Below, one piece after another: positions 18,174 through 32,000 of a stretch of 64,000 bases of DNA; positions within the stretch are counted from its first letter, which is position 1; the number at the start of each line of letters is the position of its first letter. The DNA lies in assembly GCA_963924555.1 (NCBI GenBank), contig OZ004593.1, forward strand, positions 5,390,480 to 5,454,479, given 5' to 3'. Source of the DNA: Crambe crambe. Lineage: Eukaryota > Porifera > Demospongiae > Poecilosclerida > Crambeidae. The notes under the pieces were generated by a model, which saw nothing but the letters and a program-made list of their open reading frames with translations, made no database searches and was not told where the DNA came from. A program made the translations under genes and the position numbers.

Positions 18174-18729
18174 GCTATGACAGGTATTATTGGGGAGAGG
18201 GAAGGACTGAATGTTTAGGATCAGAATTAGGGTGTTCCTTCTCCTTAAGAGGTGTGTCTACTTAATTCGTGGTGATTCCTTTTTTTGGGGTGGGAACTTC
18301 CCTGCCTCCTCAAAGTACCATCTCTTAATTAAAGGATACACTAAATGGAAGTTTCTAGGAAAGGAGACGGGAGGAGAAATATGGGAAGTTAAACAGTTGA
18401 CAAAGAGGAACTTATGTTCGTACACATTGACGTAGTAATACATGTGTCTGTCAGGCAATTTCCAGGCAATTCAGAATTGGTAAAGGTGATAATAGATGAA
18501 TTTGTCGGTTTCTTTACAAATGAGCTCAGAGTCCCAACTGTTCAGTGTACGAAGATATGTTGAAATACTGGTTCCTAAGTGTCCATGTATCAGTGTACCA
18601 TGTATTTTAAAGCATGTTGTCAATAGCAAGCACTTAGAGAGACCTGTCTCTTTAATATGTGATACCAAAATATAGGCATTTACACACGACCTTCTAACTA
18701 GTTATTGTTATCGAGTATATTATGATGTT

Positions 18730-19004
18730 AGGCAGTTCAAAATAAATTACTTGTTTAATGGATTTCCCTGCCCTATTTTGACAGAATTGAAATAAATTTA
18801 AACTTGTATATTCTCAGTATACTGCTGTTTATCTTTGTATACTAGACCCCAGTATGCTCCTCTTTCTTGTATACTAGAACACATGACCATATAAACACGA
18901 TGCATAGTATACTGAGGTAGTTTATGTTCAAATTTATTTCGTCCTGTCTACCTATAAGAAAGGAGAAAAAATCCGTTAAACAAGTGATTAGTTTGGAACT
19001 GCCT
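18730..19004. mobile_element. Small inverted-repeat DNA element, about 275 bp
   Basis: Starts AGGCAGTTC..AAATTACTTGTTTAA and ends with the near complement GTTAAACAAGTGATT..GAACTGCCT. The inner arms, around the GTATACT stretches, also pair. TTA lies at both ends, which fits a 2-3 base TA-type target duplication. No coding capacity. Confidence 0.7.
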
Positions 19005-20660
19005 TACCTAATTATGCATTTTTAGATGAATCCTCTGTGAGGTATGCGTCTAGTAAGGCTAATCAGAGTGATGTAATGTAATTAATGGGTGACTTTTTTT
19101 TTGTGTGCATGATCATATCCTGTTGGTACAGCTAGTAGCTTCAGCCACCTGCACTTGGAGGACTCCAGCAAGAGGGGTGGGGTTAACTGATTAGACAGAT
19201 CTCACTGCATGTACATCTGTGATTGGAACACTCCACCATTGTCCAATATCACATTATGGTCATACCATTACAAGTAAAGCCATCTCCTTCATAACCCTCA
19301 TTGCAATGGCCTAGGATAATAATGCATATGATTTCATATCACCTCTGTCTTTGGATCCTTTAGGATAGTAGCTACTACTACATATGATTTCATGTCCTGG
19401 GAGCCATTCACTGTGTCTTTGGTCCTAGTATAACAGTTCTTTCCACTTGTAAGTACATTGTCATGTCCAACTACTCACTACTCTTCCTGTATGATTTGAT
19501 CTGATCAAAGAGTCTTCCTCTGTTTCTCTACAGTAGATTAGCATTGATCATCATTGTAGCTAATCTTGTTGAGATATTGATAAGGCAATATAGTAAACTT
19601 GATTCAAGACTTTGACAAAATAACTTTCTGACCCTACCGTTAGATCAGGTCCTGGGAATGCTGACCTTAATTGCACCTGCAGGCTACTGGCTACATAAGC
19701 ATAAGTCAGCTGTCTGGTTTGTTTTCACAGCATTGAAGAAGTTTGCACTCAAAAATGTGCATTGAATATAATTCCGAAGAACTGTGTGTAATTCTAGTGG
19801 TTGCCAAGCATTCTCGACCTTTCCTTCTACATCCTGGCTAGGGGAAAAGAGAGTAAACCCGTAACTCTATTATGCTGCTTTCCTAAATTTTCACTTTTGC
19901 TGAATCTGAGATATTTTCATTCTTGTATGTTCCTTGAAGCATCTCTAGAAAAGAATCTTGGAACAACTTTCAGTCTAAGTTACTCAGTCTATATATGGAC
20001 AATTGGATATTGTTTAAAGAAAGAGTAGGTTTCATTGTGAGTGTGTTAGTTTTCTTGCGCATACAGAAATAAAAAATGATCAGTATCCTGTTGATATTGG
20101 CCTTCATTTTGAACAGTCTGTGTTATTGTATATAGAACTAATTCCAAAGTCGTGATTAAATTTGTGTGCCATGCCAGGACCTATGTAGAACAAACCAACT
20201 GTTTTGCAGTGTTTCACTCACTACTTCCCTTCCAGTGTACTATGAGGAGGAAATATAATGACTTGCTGTGTATTACTAAAGGAAATAAAGTCACACACTT
20301 CCCACAATGGGGACATTTCCCCCCAATAATCATTGTATTGATTTAAACTCCAAAGAAAGCCCTAATTAATGGGATCACTTGCCTGTCGTAATTAGAGAAA
20401 ATATGTAAGATTTGGCATTGATTTTCAGTGGAAAAGTCCTTGTACCTCAAATGCAGGAAAAGGGTTTAAACTGTGGAACTGTTTATTTTGTAACACTAAT
20501 ATGGTGGACAACTAGGTCTTTACAACAAAAATAAGCTTCCAATTGGACAGGAGTATAAATTATGTATATCAGCTCACAACAACCAAGATACTTTCAAGTT
20601 TTTTTAGCTCAAAATTTTCAACACACCATGTGGAGCTGTATGATTCGGATCCTCTTGTCT

Positions 20661-20815
20661 GTAGAACCTCACTGTGTCCTGATTAGAAAAAAGGTGTCCT
20701 GATCTGTCACAGATGCTGTAGAACCTCACTGTGTCCTGTCCTGACCTGTCACAGATGCAGTAGAACCTCATTGTGTCCTGATTAGAGAAAGGTGTCCTGA
20801 TTAGAAAAGGTATCC
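20661..20815 (+). repeat. Short tandem repeat, about three units
   Basis: The motif TAGAACCTCACTGTGTCCTG returns at about 20662, 20711 and 20761, followed each time by variants of GTGTCCTGATTAGAAAAGG or CTGTCACAGATG. Units are about 50 bp and imperfect. Confidence 0.75.
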
Positions 20816-22627
20816 TGTCTTAATTGGCTGATAATAGTCTTCCCAAAAAGTCTGTAGATGTTGTCTTGTCAGCTTTCTCAAGAAGTTTGCCAACAGTTTT
20901 ATGAAAATAATGATTGATTGTGCTTCCCCCTGGTAATCCTGTTGACTCGGCTGGAGAGGACCAGTTAGTGTGGAAAAATATTGTGTCTGAGTGTCTCATA
21001 CAACTGACGTTCAGTTACTCCCCCCTTGGTAAAATAATGACATGGCTGGATCACTAGCATGCGAAATATTGTGTCTGCATGACAATGATGCCTCACTTGG
21101 CAGGAAGATATCACATGTGACTAGGGACTGGCACATTATGCTTTTTTATAATTCCAGTCATTATTCTTTTTTACTCTTCATAGTGATGTCATATGTATTG
21201 AAAGACTGCATAAATAGCTATTTGCTATCTCACTAGCAGACAAGTTTGGTCTAGCTAGGCTAGCTAGTGTAGGACACAATATATACATTCAAGATCAACC
21301 ATGGTGTTCACTTTCAATGGCCTATCATGCCAGCTTTATGCTTCCTGATAGACCAAAACTATGCTGGCAGAATGTGCCAGTCCCTACATGTGACTTAATT
21401 CTAGCTGAAGGATCATGTATCTTTTATACTTCTTGGGGGTATCTTCATATCCAAATGTTGTATAAATCTAGTATACATCCATCCATCAATACTGTGTACT
21501 TTTGATGAAGATATTTTCATTGCAGCAAGTAACTAGAGTTGCTTGGTGACCGCCCTCAGTCACACCAGCTGCTGATTAGGAGGTGTTTAAACATTTAACA
21601 CCTTGCAAAAAAATAAATAATAAAAATAATAACAGAAAGGATTTTTCCCCCTCGGTCTTGTTGTGCTATTTGCATGGTGTACTAGGATGTACAGTTACTT
21701 GAAAGTTATTATTAAACACTGTCCAAGTTGACACACATCACATGAAGGAAAAGGCATTGCTTAGACTTGGATTCTTTATTTGCCTATTTCACACCGGTCA
21801 CCTCTAATGGAGACCAGTGTTTCCAAACTTAGTCATTGAATCAATCTCTATTATGGTGACTTATGTATTGGCTTTGATCAGGGCTATAACAGAGCCAGAA
21901 ATATGAGATCCATTGGTACCATTCTCTATCCAACTCGGCCACTTTGATCACAGATTCTGAAATATGAGATTCATTAGATAATGATATGGTCATGTGAATC
22001 TCAATACTCCTTGTATTTTACTTACAAACACTGATATTAGTTGTTGTCCTTTCTGGTCGGGAATCGACCACCTACAGACTTTGTGACACATTAGAGTCAC
22101 TCAATACTATTCATCAGTAATAGACACCAGTAAAAAGGTCATTTTTAATCGGGTCTTTTTTTCTTTGTCCTTCAAAGAGGGATACCAATTATAATGTTTG
22201 ACTTAGCCTGGAGCATTCTATGTTAGTCCTCTTGGTTGCTCCCACAAGGAAATTAGCTCAGAGTTTGTTAACTAGCTGGAAGTAAGTTTGTATAGCTGTG
22301 TGCCAGTGTTGTCATTGTTATTAAACCTTATTAGGTATGAGAAGGGTGCCGGCTGGTATGATATTGCGACCTAGACATTTTTTGGGGGGCAAATCTTGTA
22401 ATATTTCATAGTCAAGATACTCTTTGTGTCAAAGGGGTCTCCATTAAGTGAATCATTCCTTGCAGTAAATGAAATTAGAGTGGCCTCCCTAGTATACATA
22501 TGGGTGCTTTGGGCTGGCCACAGGCATCCAGTCTCTTGGGCTTGTGGTAGGCTAGCCCTTACTACAAAGCTGGAAGCCTGGAACATACAGCAGATTGCAG
22601 TGATCTTGCAACATGGAATCCAGAACA

Positions 22628-22712
22628 GCAAAACCAAAATTTACATAGCCTCCTTTCAAATGACTTTGGAGTTGGGCTACTTGAAAGGAGGCTATGTAAA
22701 TTTTGGTTTTGC
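22628..22712. ncRNA. Perfect 32-bp hairpin, possible small-RNA precursor
   Basis: 22628-22659 and 22681-22712 are exact reverse complements, separated by a 21-base loop. Total length is 85 bases, the size range of animal pre-miRNA hairpins. It lies alone in the long first intron of receptor C. True miRNA precursors normally show some mismatches and sponge miRNAs are few, so a very young inverted repeat is equally possible. The direction of transcription is not known. No match to a known miRNA is claimed. Confidence 0.35.
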
Positions 22713-25403
22713 AGTTTGGGATTTCCTGTTACAAGAGTACTGCGTAACTTTCACATCTTGTGTACATCTCTCTTCAGGACACTCACTGCTCTTAATGACA
22801 GGGTTACAGTACAATATACATAATAGATGCTCCATTTCCTCCTTTGCAAGCTGTGGAATTATACTCCATAATAATGTTCCATGGCCTTAATCATGTTGCC
22901 ATGCTGTGTTCAGTTAATTCCAGGACATATCAAGTTGCAAATGCTTCATCCTTTAGTGGGTGTTAGTATGTTTTATTCCTTAGCAGGTCATGGAATTAGA
23001 ATAACGGGCCATAAACTAGCTACTATCAGGACAGAGGATTTCAAACTGTTATCACCAGGACGTGTTCATCCCTTAACAGGTCATGGAATTAAAATAATGG
23101 GACGTAAAAGCAGGACAGAGAATTCCAAAGCTAAAGCTATGCAGTTATTTTCCATTGTAAGAGCATTTCTGCTGAAAGTTTTTTTTTCTCTCTTTGGGAG
23201 TGACTGCAGAGGACCACTCCCAGTGTTAGGATTTTTGAATTAGGATGGTTGGCTCTCACCTATAGTACCTTAACTACATTCCATTCCAGAAAAAGTCCAT
23301 TTAGTTGATTTGACAGAATTAGCGAACTGTTTCTTGATTGTGTACAAGTCTGAGGTCAAGATAATGATGCCTCACAAATTACATGCCAAGTAGAAAAAAA
23401 AAATAGCAGTGCTTACTATTTCAGGGTCATGGTTCATCACTTTGGAGATATTTAGTGTGTGCCCTTCTATTAGGTATGATTTCGTATCTTTGAGGGTGTT
23501 TTGAGAAGGAAAATATACGTACAGACAACAACATGCATGTTATCCTATGACCTGGGAAACCGCTCTCTTTTTTGTTAGCCAATTGTAGTGCACTGTGTAT
23601 CTTATCTTATCACTCGTTATTTGAAGAAGAAGCTAGAAGTTAAAAACTACCCACCTCTCTCAAAGTAGTGTGTTGACTTGGCTATAGTAATAGCCAATCG
23701 TCACCAGTATCATTGCCAAGCAACCATATATGTGTGTATTCAAGCATGTTATTCTTCAGTGGTTAATATTCAATATCATTCAAGTCTTATTAACAGTAAC
23801 AGTGGCATACTTAATTCTGTTCATCAACAACACACCCTTCAAAGAGACAATCTACTGCTCATCACCAAGGAAGCTTAGTAGGTAACAAGTGTAGCAGAAA
23901 TGTCTCTTGTTACAACCTCCCATCACATCAGAGGCTTCAGGAGGAACACTGGAGTGGTGTTTGAAGCCATGCAGAAGCCAGCAGCATCCCTACCACTGAA
24001 AGCAAACAAGCAAAATGAGACACAAGATAGTCTAGCAAGTATGCATGGTGTCAGTCAATATGGGGGAATACTCTGCAGTGATTATACACATTGCTAAACA
24101 TCTGGATTCTGCTTCCTTGTTACTTGTCTGGAAGAGAGTCATTCTTTGCTTGACACATGTACATGTGTTCGTTCATGACTTCAACTCTCACATGCATGCA
24201 TGTCACTTGCATGGCTTAACTCTGATGGACATGTACTCTGCTGTCATTATAGTATGCTCTCATGTACATGTACCATGTATGTGTGACATACATGGTCATG
24301 TGACATTCCCAGGTCGAAATTGATATTTGCTTAATTAATGGTCGAGCATGCTTTGATGGATTCTTCTATTACGGTCTACAAGGATGTGACTATATGTCCA
24401 GACAACCAAATAGACCAAACTACTGAGAAAGCCAAAAAAAATGAATGTGTGTTCCACTCGTACCAGATATGTGGCTTGGACTGTCTCATGTGCATAATGG
24501 GCTTGTCTCATGTGCATAATGGGCTCTTCAATACAAGTTTTAACCACATTATAGACAACACCAAAGCAGACCAAAAATAGACATAAATTTGTGATTTGCT
24601 GAAGTGCCTTTTGTGTAAAATTCTCTCCCACGATATATAACAACTAGAGCCTAAATATTACACATCCCACACCAATTGCCACGCTGTTACAGATGGGTAG
24701 TTCTGTGTGCTTGTACATATAAGGATAAGCACGGCAGTCTGGGTTACGCTATTCCAGGGAGGATCCGGCCACGCTGGTTGGCAGTGGTTGACACAGCGAA
24801 GCCACCACTTAGATAACAGGAATTTGTGGTGCATGTTTGCTGTGTTCAGTGGAATCCAGGAGGAGGGGGTTGATTGCTTAATGCACCCAGTATTGGAGTA
24901 ATGAGGATGCTGGTACATATTCCCCTCAGTAATGAAATAAGATTGGATGCTGATATGGCATGTCACTATAAAGCATCCAAAAATGACTATATTGATTAAC
25001 ATATAATGCATTTCTGGGGGAAGTTAGGTGCAGCTGTTATTATTGAAGGAAGACATGGTTTCCTGCTAATGAGAGCTCTTTTTTTGATTAATGTCCTACT
25101 ATTTCTACCATAGATAGTTTACTGCTCTCGATCCCTTGTTTAGTATCAGGTCATCTAGTGTTGTTCAAACAGTGATTTCATCTGAACCATCATCCAGCGT
25201 GTTGTTTCATCATCCAGCATGTTGTTTCATCACCCAGGAACTGGTATAGAAAATCAGTTTGTGTGAAATTTCAACTTTCAAGACAGTATTTGCTCAAGGT
25301 TGTTGTGTTATTTATGACCATCAGTGGTGATGATTTCTCCTCCTGGTATGAATTTTTAAAGCAGTACAAACCAAAGCTCTTGGTACCTCTTCTATTATTC
25401 ATA

Positions 25404-25690
25404 GGGGAACGAACCCTGACAATTAATGATGATTACTCCCCCAGTGTGTATAGGGGAACCCTGACAATTAATGATTACTCCCCCAGTGTATAGGGAAACC
25501 CTGACAATTAATGATGATTGCTCCCCCAGTCCCTGACAATTAATGATTACTCCCCCAGTGTATAGGGGAACCCTGACAATTAATGATGATTGCTCCCCCA
25601 GTGCATAGGGGAACCCTGACAATTAATGATGATTACTCCCCCAGTGTATAGGGGAACCCTGACAATTAATGATGATTACTCCCCCAGTGC
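25404..25690 (+). repeat. Minisatellite with units of about 40-43 bp
   Basis: About seven copies of a unit containing GGGGAACCCTGACAATTAAT followed by one or two GAT, then TACTCCCCCAGT. Units vary by loss of one GAT and by one shortened copy near 25530. It lies in the receptor C intron. Confidence 0.93.
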
Positions 25691-28219
25691 ATATAAGGCT
25701 AAATTTATCGGATAGCATGAAGTAATTTTGATGGCTTTTGTCATTTTTCAATTATCATCTTGGCCAGCCCATTGTGTTATCACAGTGTAGCATACCTGCT
25801 ACCATGGATACAATATGTTGTATTCGGTTACATCAACAACTTGACCTGAGTGACTCGATTTCATTCCTAGAAGCATCTCTGGACTAGACTAACAGTAAGT
25901 TGGAAGTGATGTGGTACTTTGAAGCAGTACAGTAACACAGTAACTCTTGAGTTTGGTAATATAAAATGTGGAGTTTTTTTGTCAGCACTTGATCCTGTCG
26001 CTTTGACCATGCAGCTGTTCACGCCCCACCCAGTATTGAATTATATAATGCTATACCAGTAGATGTGGTAAGGTATAAAGTCCCTGTTTGTGTGGACAAT
26101 CTGTTCACTAATTGTTTTTACCCAAAAAGATAACTACATTAAATAAACAAACCACCTCTTGTCTCTATTCGACCTTTTGACCCTCCAGGTATACATTATG
26201 TATGTATGTAGGTGGATGGTCTCTTTGCTACTCAAGAGCCAATTCTGTTTGATCAATCATAGGCTAATCGTCAGCTATACCCTGTAAATACTTAAAACAA
26301 GAAATTAGGTTGGTGATTTGTATGAAAAGTTTGGGAAAATCACCATTGAGTTGTAGTTATTGTTATAGTCTCTGCTAATAAGACTTCAAATGCTTGTGTA
26401 CATCATGATAAAAAGTCATATCAGTGAACTGGCGTGTGTCAACCAAGCCTTATCCAAGCAAACCCACACTTGCTCTCGGCACTTGCACCATTACTTGTTC
26501 CAAACAAATTACTTATAGAAAAGTAAGGGCTCCACCAATAGTACGTATGCATACCATATGATAAGTATGCATTAGTGGTACATACAGTTTAGATAGGGAG
26601 TGGACTCGTGATACTTATCTAGAAGCACTTGACTTCCCCAGGGCAGAAATCCTCAGATGGTCAGTATATTATATCAAAGGCTAATTGAGGGGGAGGGAAT
26701 TGTCCATCCATGCGTGTCAATATGAAACTCAAGTACATATTAGAATATTGTGCAATGCCTTCTTTGGTTATTTTGCTCTAAATGGTGGTTGAAATTACAT
26801 CTCTGATACAGTGCATGGTCTGACTACCTCTTCTTGATTGAATATCCCTCGTAGTTCCACAATATGCATCGTGTCTAGTGACAATATAATTAGGAAGGTT
26901 TCTACATTGCAGAGTTGTCAACAAGTGGTTATTTCAGCTCCATAGACAATGTATAGGCTCTATATCCAAACCCAGATCTGGTTAGTATTGACGTACGTAT
27001 AGGCCCAGTTTATATATATTCAGACCCAGATCTGGTTTTTCTTTTTTTGCCTGTGTGTAGGATAATAGTATAGGACAAACCAGACAACTAATGAACCACA
27101 TGGTCAGTTATCTAGTTCTGTCCACATACCCTCTCTTCTTTCTTTGCCCTTTGCATATTAATCTGTGCAAGTAATGAATTACATAGGTCAGAATTAACCA
27201 TGGGTCAGAATTAACCACGGGTGAATATTAACCATGGGTGAATATTTGTTGTGGTCTCCTTTATCTTCTTCTGATAAAACAATAGTAGAATGTACAATGT
27301 ATTATTAACAGGTGATATCCACTGGGAATATATAAGTAGGTGTCCTGAATGACCACAATGTTGTAGTAGGATTCAGGAATACAGTGATATGTATGATCCA
27401 GACCTGGAAATAACTTACATGCTGGTCACTAGTCATTTCCTGAGTATATGATGCCCGACCAAAACTTCTTAAGACTGTGTCTAGTTCAGTGTCTATCTAG
27501 TTACTTAGCAGATTATAATCCTTCTAGCCTGCATACAAAGTTCAAAGTGCAGTGCCTGAAATCTCTGCATTGTCTCTAGGTTGAAGAGCTGGTAGCTAGA
27601 TGGTAGCATGTGCCATTATGCATCTCACAGAGGAATAATGTATCTCACTTAAGTCAAACGAAGGAAATTTCTTATAAGGAATTCTATATTAATTTTGTCA
27701 TTAACTCTTGGTTGAGCGAGTGGTTTTAATGATATTCAGAGCAGTGTAATTTACAGCTGTTAACTGGATTAGGTGGTCTCTCTTTTTAATGTGAGGATGA
27801 GAAGCCTGTATGTTATTATCATAAGGGCAAACACATACCAAGTAGTCTGGCGTAGCCGACCCTTTACTTGGGGGCGGGGGAAGGAGAAAGGGTCTGGTGA
27901 CTCTAGCATCAACGACTTGTATCACACATGAAAAATGACGCGCCAATCAGATCGCTTGGATCCATCATGTGATATAACCATAAACTTGCGTTTCTAAAAT
28001 CATCTGCTTTTTGGAGCCTATGGGATCAATCGTGGCTGTAGCTGTTTCAAGTGAGAACTATTATTTAGAGAAAGGAAAATTCTTGGAGAAGTGTGACAAC
28101 AGTCTTGGAGTCACAACAGTGTGTGAATAGTACGTCCCATATACCTAACGCTTGCTGTACTCGCTCCCTTGCAGAAGCCCTAGCCTCATAGTGCCGAATA
28201 AGTTGATTGATCCACCTGC

Positions 28220-28347
28220 TACGAGACCAAGGGATCTACGATCTATTTAGAAACCTGAGAGCCCTGGGCTGTAGTGTCCCGAGCGCAGCGAGGGCGCTAC
28301 TAAGGGCCCGAAGGTTTCTAAACAGACCGTAGATCCCGTTGGTCGAG
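28220..28347. repeat. Inverted repeat, copy 1 of a dispersed element
   Basis: GGGATCTACGATCTATTTAG near 28231 pairs with CTAAACAGACCGTAGATCCC ending at 28337, and the pairing extends weakly into the flanks. The left arm and loop recur almost unchanged at 49886-49972. Confidence 0.7.
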
Positions 28348-28360
28348 GTGTCTAACTTAT

Positions 28361-28645
28361 TTAGACTATAGCCAATCACTGGAGTTGTTTAACTTACCTC
28401 AGCACGCACTTGGAAACAATAACCATGGTTTTTAAATGCAACAAACATGAATCAGAGCGCACCTAGAAACAATAACTGAGGCCACCGCGATGCGTTGCTA
28501 GAATTGGACCAATTGGAATGACCATCTTTGTGAATTCTAAGTGCTATAAGGCGTGATTCTAAGTGCCATAAGGCGTGATTCTAAGTGAATAGAATTCACC
28601 AAATGGACCAATGAGATTCCTTGATTGTGACTAGCTATAGTCTAA
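28361..28645. mobile_element. Small inverted-repeat element (copy 1)
   Basis: Starts TTAGACTATAGCCAATCA and ends TGATTGTGACTAGCTATAGT then CTAA, an inverted pair. A close second copy lies at 58781-59095. There is no coding capacity. It sits inside the larger element 27846-28795. Confidence 0.75.
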
Positions 28646-29021
28646 CTACTGCTATTCGCGTAAATTACTTGCGAACGGTTTATGATTGCCATGATGTAAT
28701 GTTCAAAAATGACGTAATGACACAAGTCGTACATGCTAGAGTCACCAGACCCTTTCTCCTTCCCCCGCCCCCAAGAAACGGAAGGTAAAGGGTCTACATA
28801 CCAAGTAGAAAATGAAGACGCTAATAAGGCTACTATCATTAAAGTTATCTCCTCTAATGTGGTTAAGAAATTGAAAGTAACAATAAGTGAGTGATTGGAG
28901 GGGAGAGAGAGAGAGAGAGAGAGAGACCAAGTGATTATGATGCACATTGAGGGTCACATTTTTAACTAGCCTGTATTTCATATGCACAACTGTTAGTGTC
29001 ATTTATATCTGCCACCTTTAG

Positions 29022-32000
29022 ATGAAGCAGCTGAATTGGCTATGGTGTTGTGTGTTCATTTTCCTGGAGTTATTTGTGTCGTACTCTCAGCCATTATCAT
29101 GCACACCAGGTATGTTGCATTGGGAAGTGCAGAGATAGGGATTTTAGTATCTGTGATCTGCAGTGTGATCTTATTTTGTGATTTATGTATCCCCCCATAC
29201 AGTATCATTTTTCAATCAGTACACACTCACTCCAAGACCTCCAGCTGAAACTATCCCTTCTGGTTGTATGGAATTTGCTGGATTACCATTTCAATGTGGC
29301 CAAAGTTCACCTCTTCTTAATAGAAACAAAGGATCAGAAGAGAACCCTATGAACAATGAAATACATTCCTGGAACAGTTCTTTGTCACCTAGTGTCACCA
29401 TTGAGTTCACTCAGAATAGGGGTACTCCTCCACCAATTACTATACGACATTTCAACTTGTTCTTTTATCATACCCCATCTATGGGAATTGGACTGCCTGA
29501 TGTGCAATTAAAAGGTGTAGTAAGACTAAGTGGAACCAGAACTCCTCTACCATACTTAATAACTGGGAACCAAGACCTCAGCAAGGATGATGACAGACGT
29601 CGTAACATAACACTGAGTGTGCTGTCCCCTAGTGGATATGACCGCTATGAGCTAACATTTGACTTCAATGTAAACTTAAATGGTATCAGTGAAATGCTGC
29701 TCAGTGAAATAGAGCTGTGTGGTAGTCCACCATCAGGTAGGCACAGTATGGTTTAGGTAATTAACCACTATGTTACATGTATCATGCAGTTGAGGCTCCC
29801 ACAACTGCTCCATCCCTATCTCCCTCTCCTGCAATAGTCCTGGATGCAGACAATGTCACCTCCAACCTCAGCCTCTCCTGCACTGTAGCTGGGGAAGGAA
29901 GGTTCAGGTGGCAGTGGACTGATGCTGGTAGGAACTCTCTCAATCCTGAGGTCACTTTCTCTGATACTACCAGAACTAATACTGCTTTATTCACTCGCAT
30001 CAAATCTGGGAACACTTTTCGGTGTGTGGCTACATATTATCCTGCAATACCTGGAGCAAGCTTTCCCATGAGAGCTTCACAAGAGATTAGTGTTGAATTT
30101 CCACGTAAGGAATCCCTATTGGTCATTGTCCTTATGAAATCTAATAATTATCATTTGTAGGAGAATTGGTGGCTGTGGGCCCTACCATGAAATCTGCTAA
30201 ATTAGGGGACAATGTGACGTTTTCTTGTGAGATTTTTGGTTACTTTGGAGAGGTTATTCCTGATATAGGGTGGACCCCTCCCTTTGGTGACCCTGACCCC
30301 AATGACATCACAATTACCAATGGCAACAACTCTATACAGAATGGAGGGGCTGAACCCAGGGACAGTATCATCAGCACACTATCTCTCTTTATCAGTGATA
30401 GCAGTTTTTCCGGACCTTATGTTTGTAACCAAGGTGGTGTAACTCATGTACGGGTCTTTAGTCTTGGAATTGACAGTAAGTCAATACTGCAAATTTACCA
30501 TAATCTTGATCATTTTTTTAAATTTGTCAATCCATAGTTTTGATGACCATTGCCATGTTATGGATGTGTTATTTTTTGTCTTCCATAAAGATACATTAAT
30601 TGCTGTAACAATGATAATAAATGAACATGAGTATTATCAATTTTCAGCCACTATCACTCCTCCAATGATGACTACTAAAGCTACTACTGCCACTGCTACA
30701 ACTGCCACTGCTACAACTGCCACTACTCCTCGTATGATGACTCCCTCCCCTGATCAATCCACCACCATCATCATAGTGATTGCTAGTGTAGCTGGAGGAC
30801 TGGTTGTGATCATTCTCCTCATCTTGATCACTATCATCTGCATCTTCATCATACGCAAGAAGCACAAATCCTTGAGGCTCAATGAGACCCATAGGAAGGA
30901 CTCACTCGATTACGATGGAGAGCCGTTTTATCAAGAAGTCTGCAAACCTGCCCCTCCTCCTCTACCCGATCATTTCCCTCGTCTCAGTCCCGAAATAGAA
31001 GCTTACGCTACCGTCAGTAACACACAGCGACCACCAAATGGACACTTGGAGATGAAAGAGAAGAAAAATGATGATCGGTGGGTTAAGACGTCGTCTCTCC
31101 TTGTATCCACAGAGCCTGTGAATCGTTCGTCGCTGCATGCTGACCAAATGCCTTTCCTGGAGAGCAATCCACTCTATGCATCCTCAGACACTTTGGATAA
31201 CTGTGAGAAGAATAGGAGAATGGGTAGTGTACCCTCGTTGGATGTCCTGACTGGCAGTCCCAACGGAAGCCAATTGAATATTTACGCTCAGCCTTCACGT
31301 GTGATCCCACCCATTCCCAATCGACCAGACACCCCTGAATTGCTGGACGACGCAACCTTCAATGAATCAGATATCGATCCCACAGTTTTCAAAACTAATC
31401 GCTCCTCTGAATTGGAGGGTGAAGGCCTGCCTTGCATCTCCATTTACGATGATCCTAACCCTCTCCTCAGGTCCGAAGGTCCCAAGGAAATCACACAGGA
31501 AAATATCCAAGAAATAAGAAATTTGGGCGTAGGTCAATTCGGTCAAGTAATCCTTGCTAAGACTGTCGGTTTAAGTCTGAAGGATCTCAAGCTGAGCAAT
31601 GAGGATGATGATAAAGGTATCAGTATCGAGGTTGCTGTCAAAGGATTGAAATCAGCTGCTGAACCATATGTCAAGGAGGCTTTTGAGAAGGAGATCAAGT
31701 TCATGTCGCGGCTACGCAATGAGAATGTCATTCGCTTGCTTGCAATCTGTCCGAATAATAACCCTTTTATTGTGATGGAGTATATGGAGAATGGAGATTT
31801 GAACCAATACCTCCGTCACCACAAGCTAGCAACTATAAAGTCAACTCCAAAGAAAAAACAGCTCTCTCGCCAACAGCTCACCTTCATCACTCTCCAGATA
31901 GCAAGTGGGATGAAATATCTCGCCTCTTTCAAGTTCATTCACAGAGATTTAGCCACTAGAAACTGTCTTGTTGGAAATGACTTGAAGATCAAAATAGCGG

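Larger units (their letters stand above)
27846..28795. mobile_element. DNA element with about 50-bp inverted ends and a long target repeat
   Basis: The left end (from 27858) GACCCTTTACTTGGGGGCGG continues into GGGAAGGAGAAAGGGTCTGG, and the right end to 28794 is its complement with a small insertion. The direct repeat ACATACCAAGTAG flanks it at 27833-27845 and 28796-28808. The interior has no transposase but contains two further inverted repeats (28220-28347 and 28361-28645), so it is probably a nested non-autonomous element. Confidence 0.7.
17231..29021 (+). other. Receptor C non-coding first exon and very long first intron
   Basis: The exon end at 17254 (AAGTTTCTTGGAGCCGAACC, then TGAG and donor GTGAGTG) matches the exon ends at 1861 and 7554. 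The next exon begins at 29022 with the start codon directly after an acceptor. The roughly 11.8-kb intron shows no protein-like frame. It holds a GT microsatellite, a TTA-flanked inverted-repeat element (18730-19004), a tandem repeat near 20661-20815, a perfect hairpin (22628-22712), a minisatellite (25404-25690) and a nested element (27846-28795). The same intron is about 2 kb in A and B. An unrecognised non-coding gene inside cannot be excluded. Confidence 0.55.

Noticed and set aside
22426..22890. Open frame of 154 codons on the plus strand
   Set aside because: Composition is not protein-like, it contains the perfect hairpin at 22628-22712, and it shows no family motif.
24335..25011. Overlapping frames on both strands in the receptor C intron
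   Set aside because: No domain, no phase-compatible splice partners, and local short tandem repeats explain part of the openness.
25404..25690. CRISPR-like array
   Set aside because: Units are contiguous without unique spacers, so it is a minisatellite, and the window is eukaryotic.
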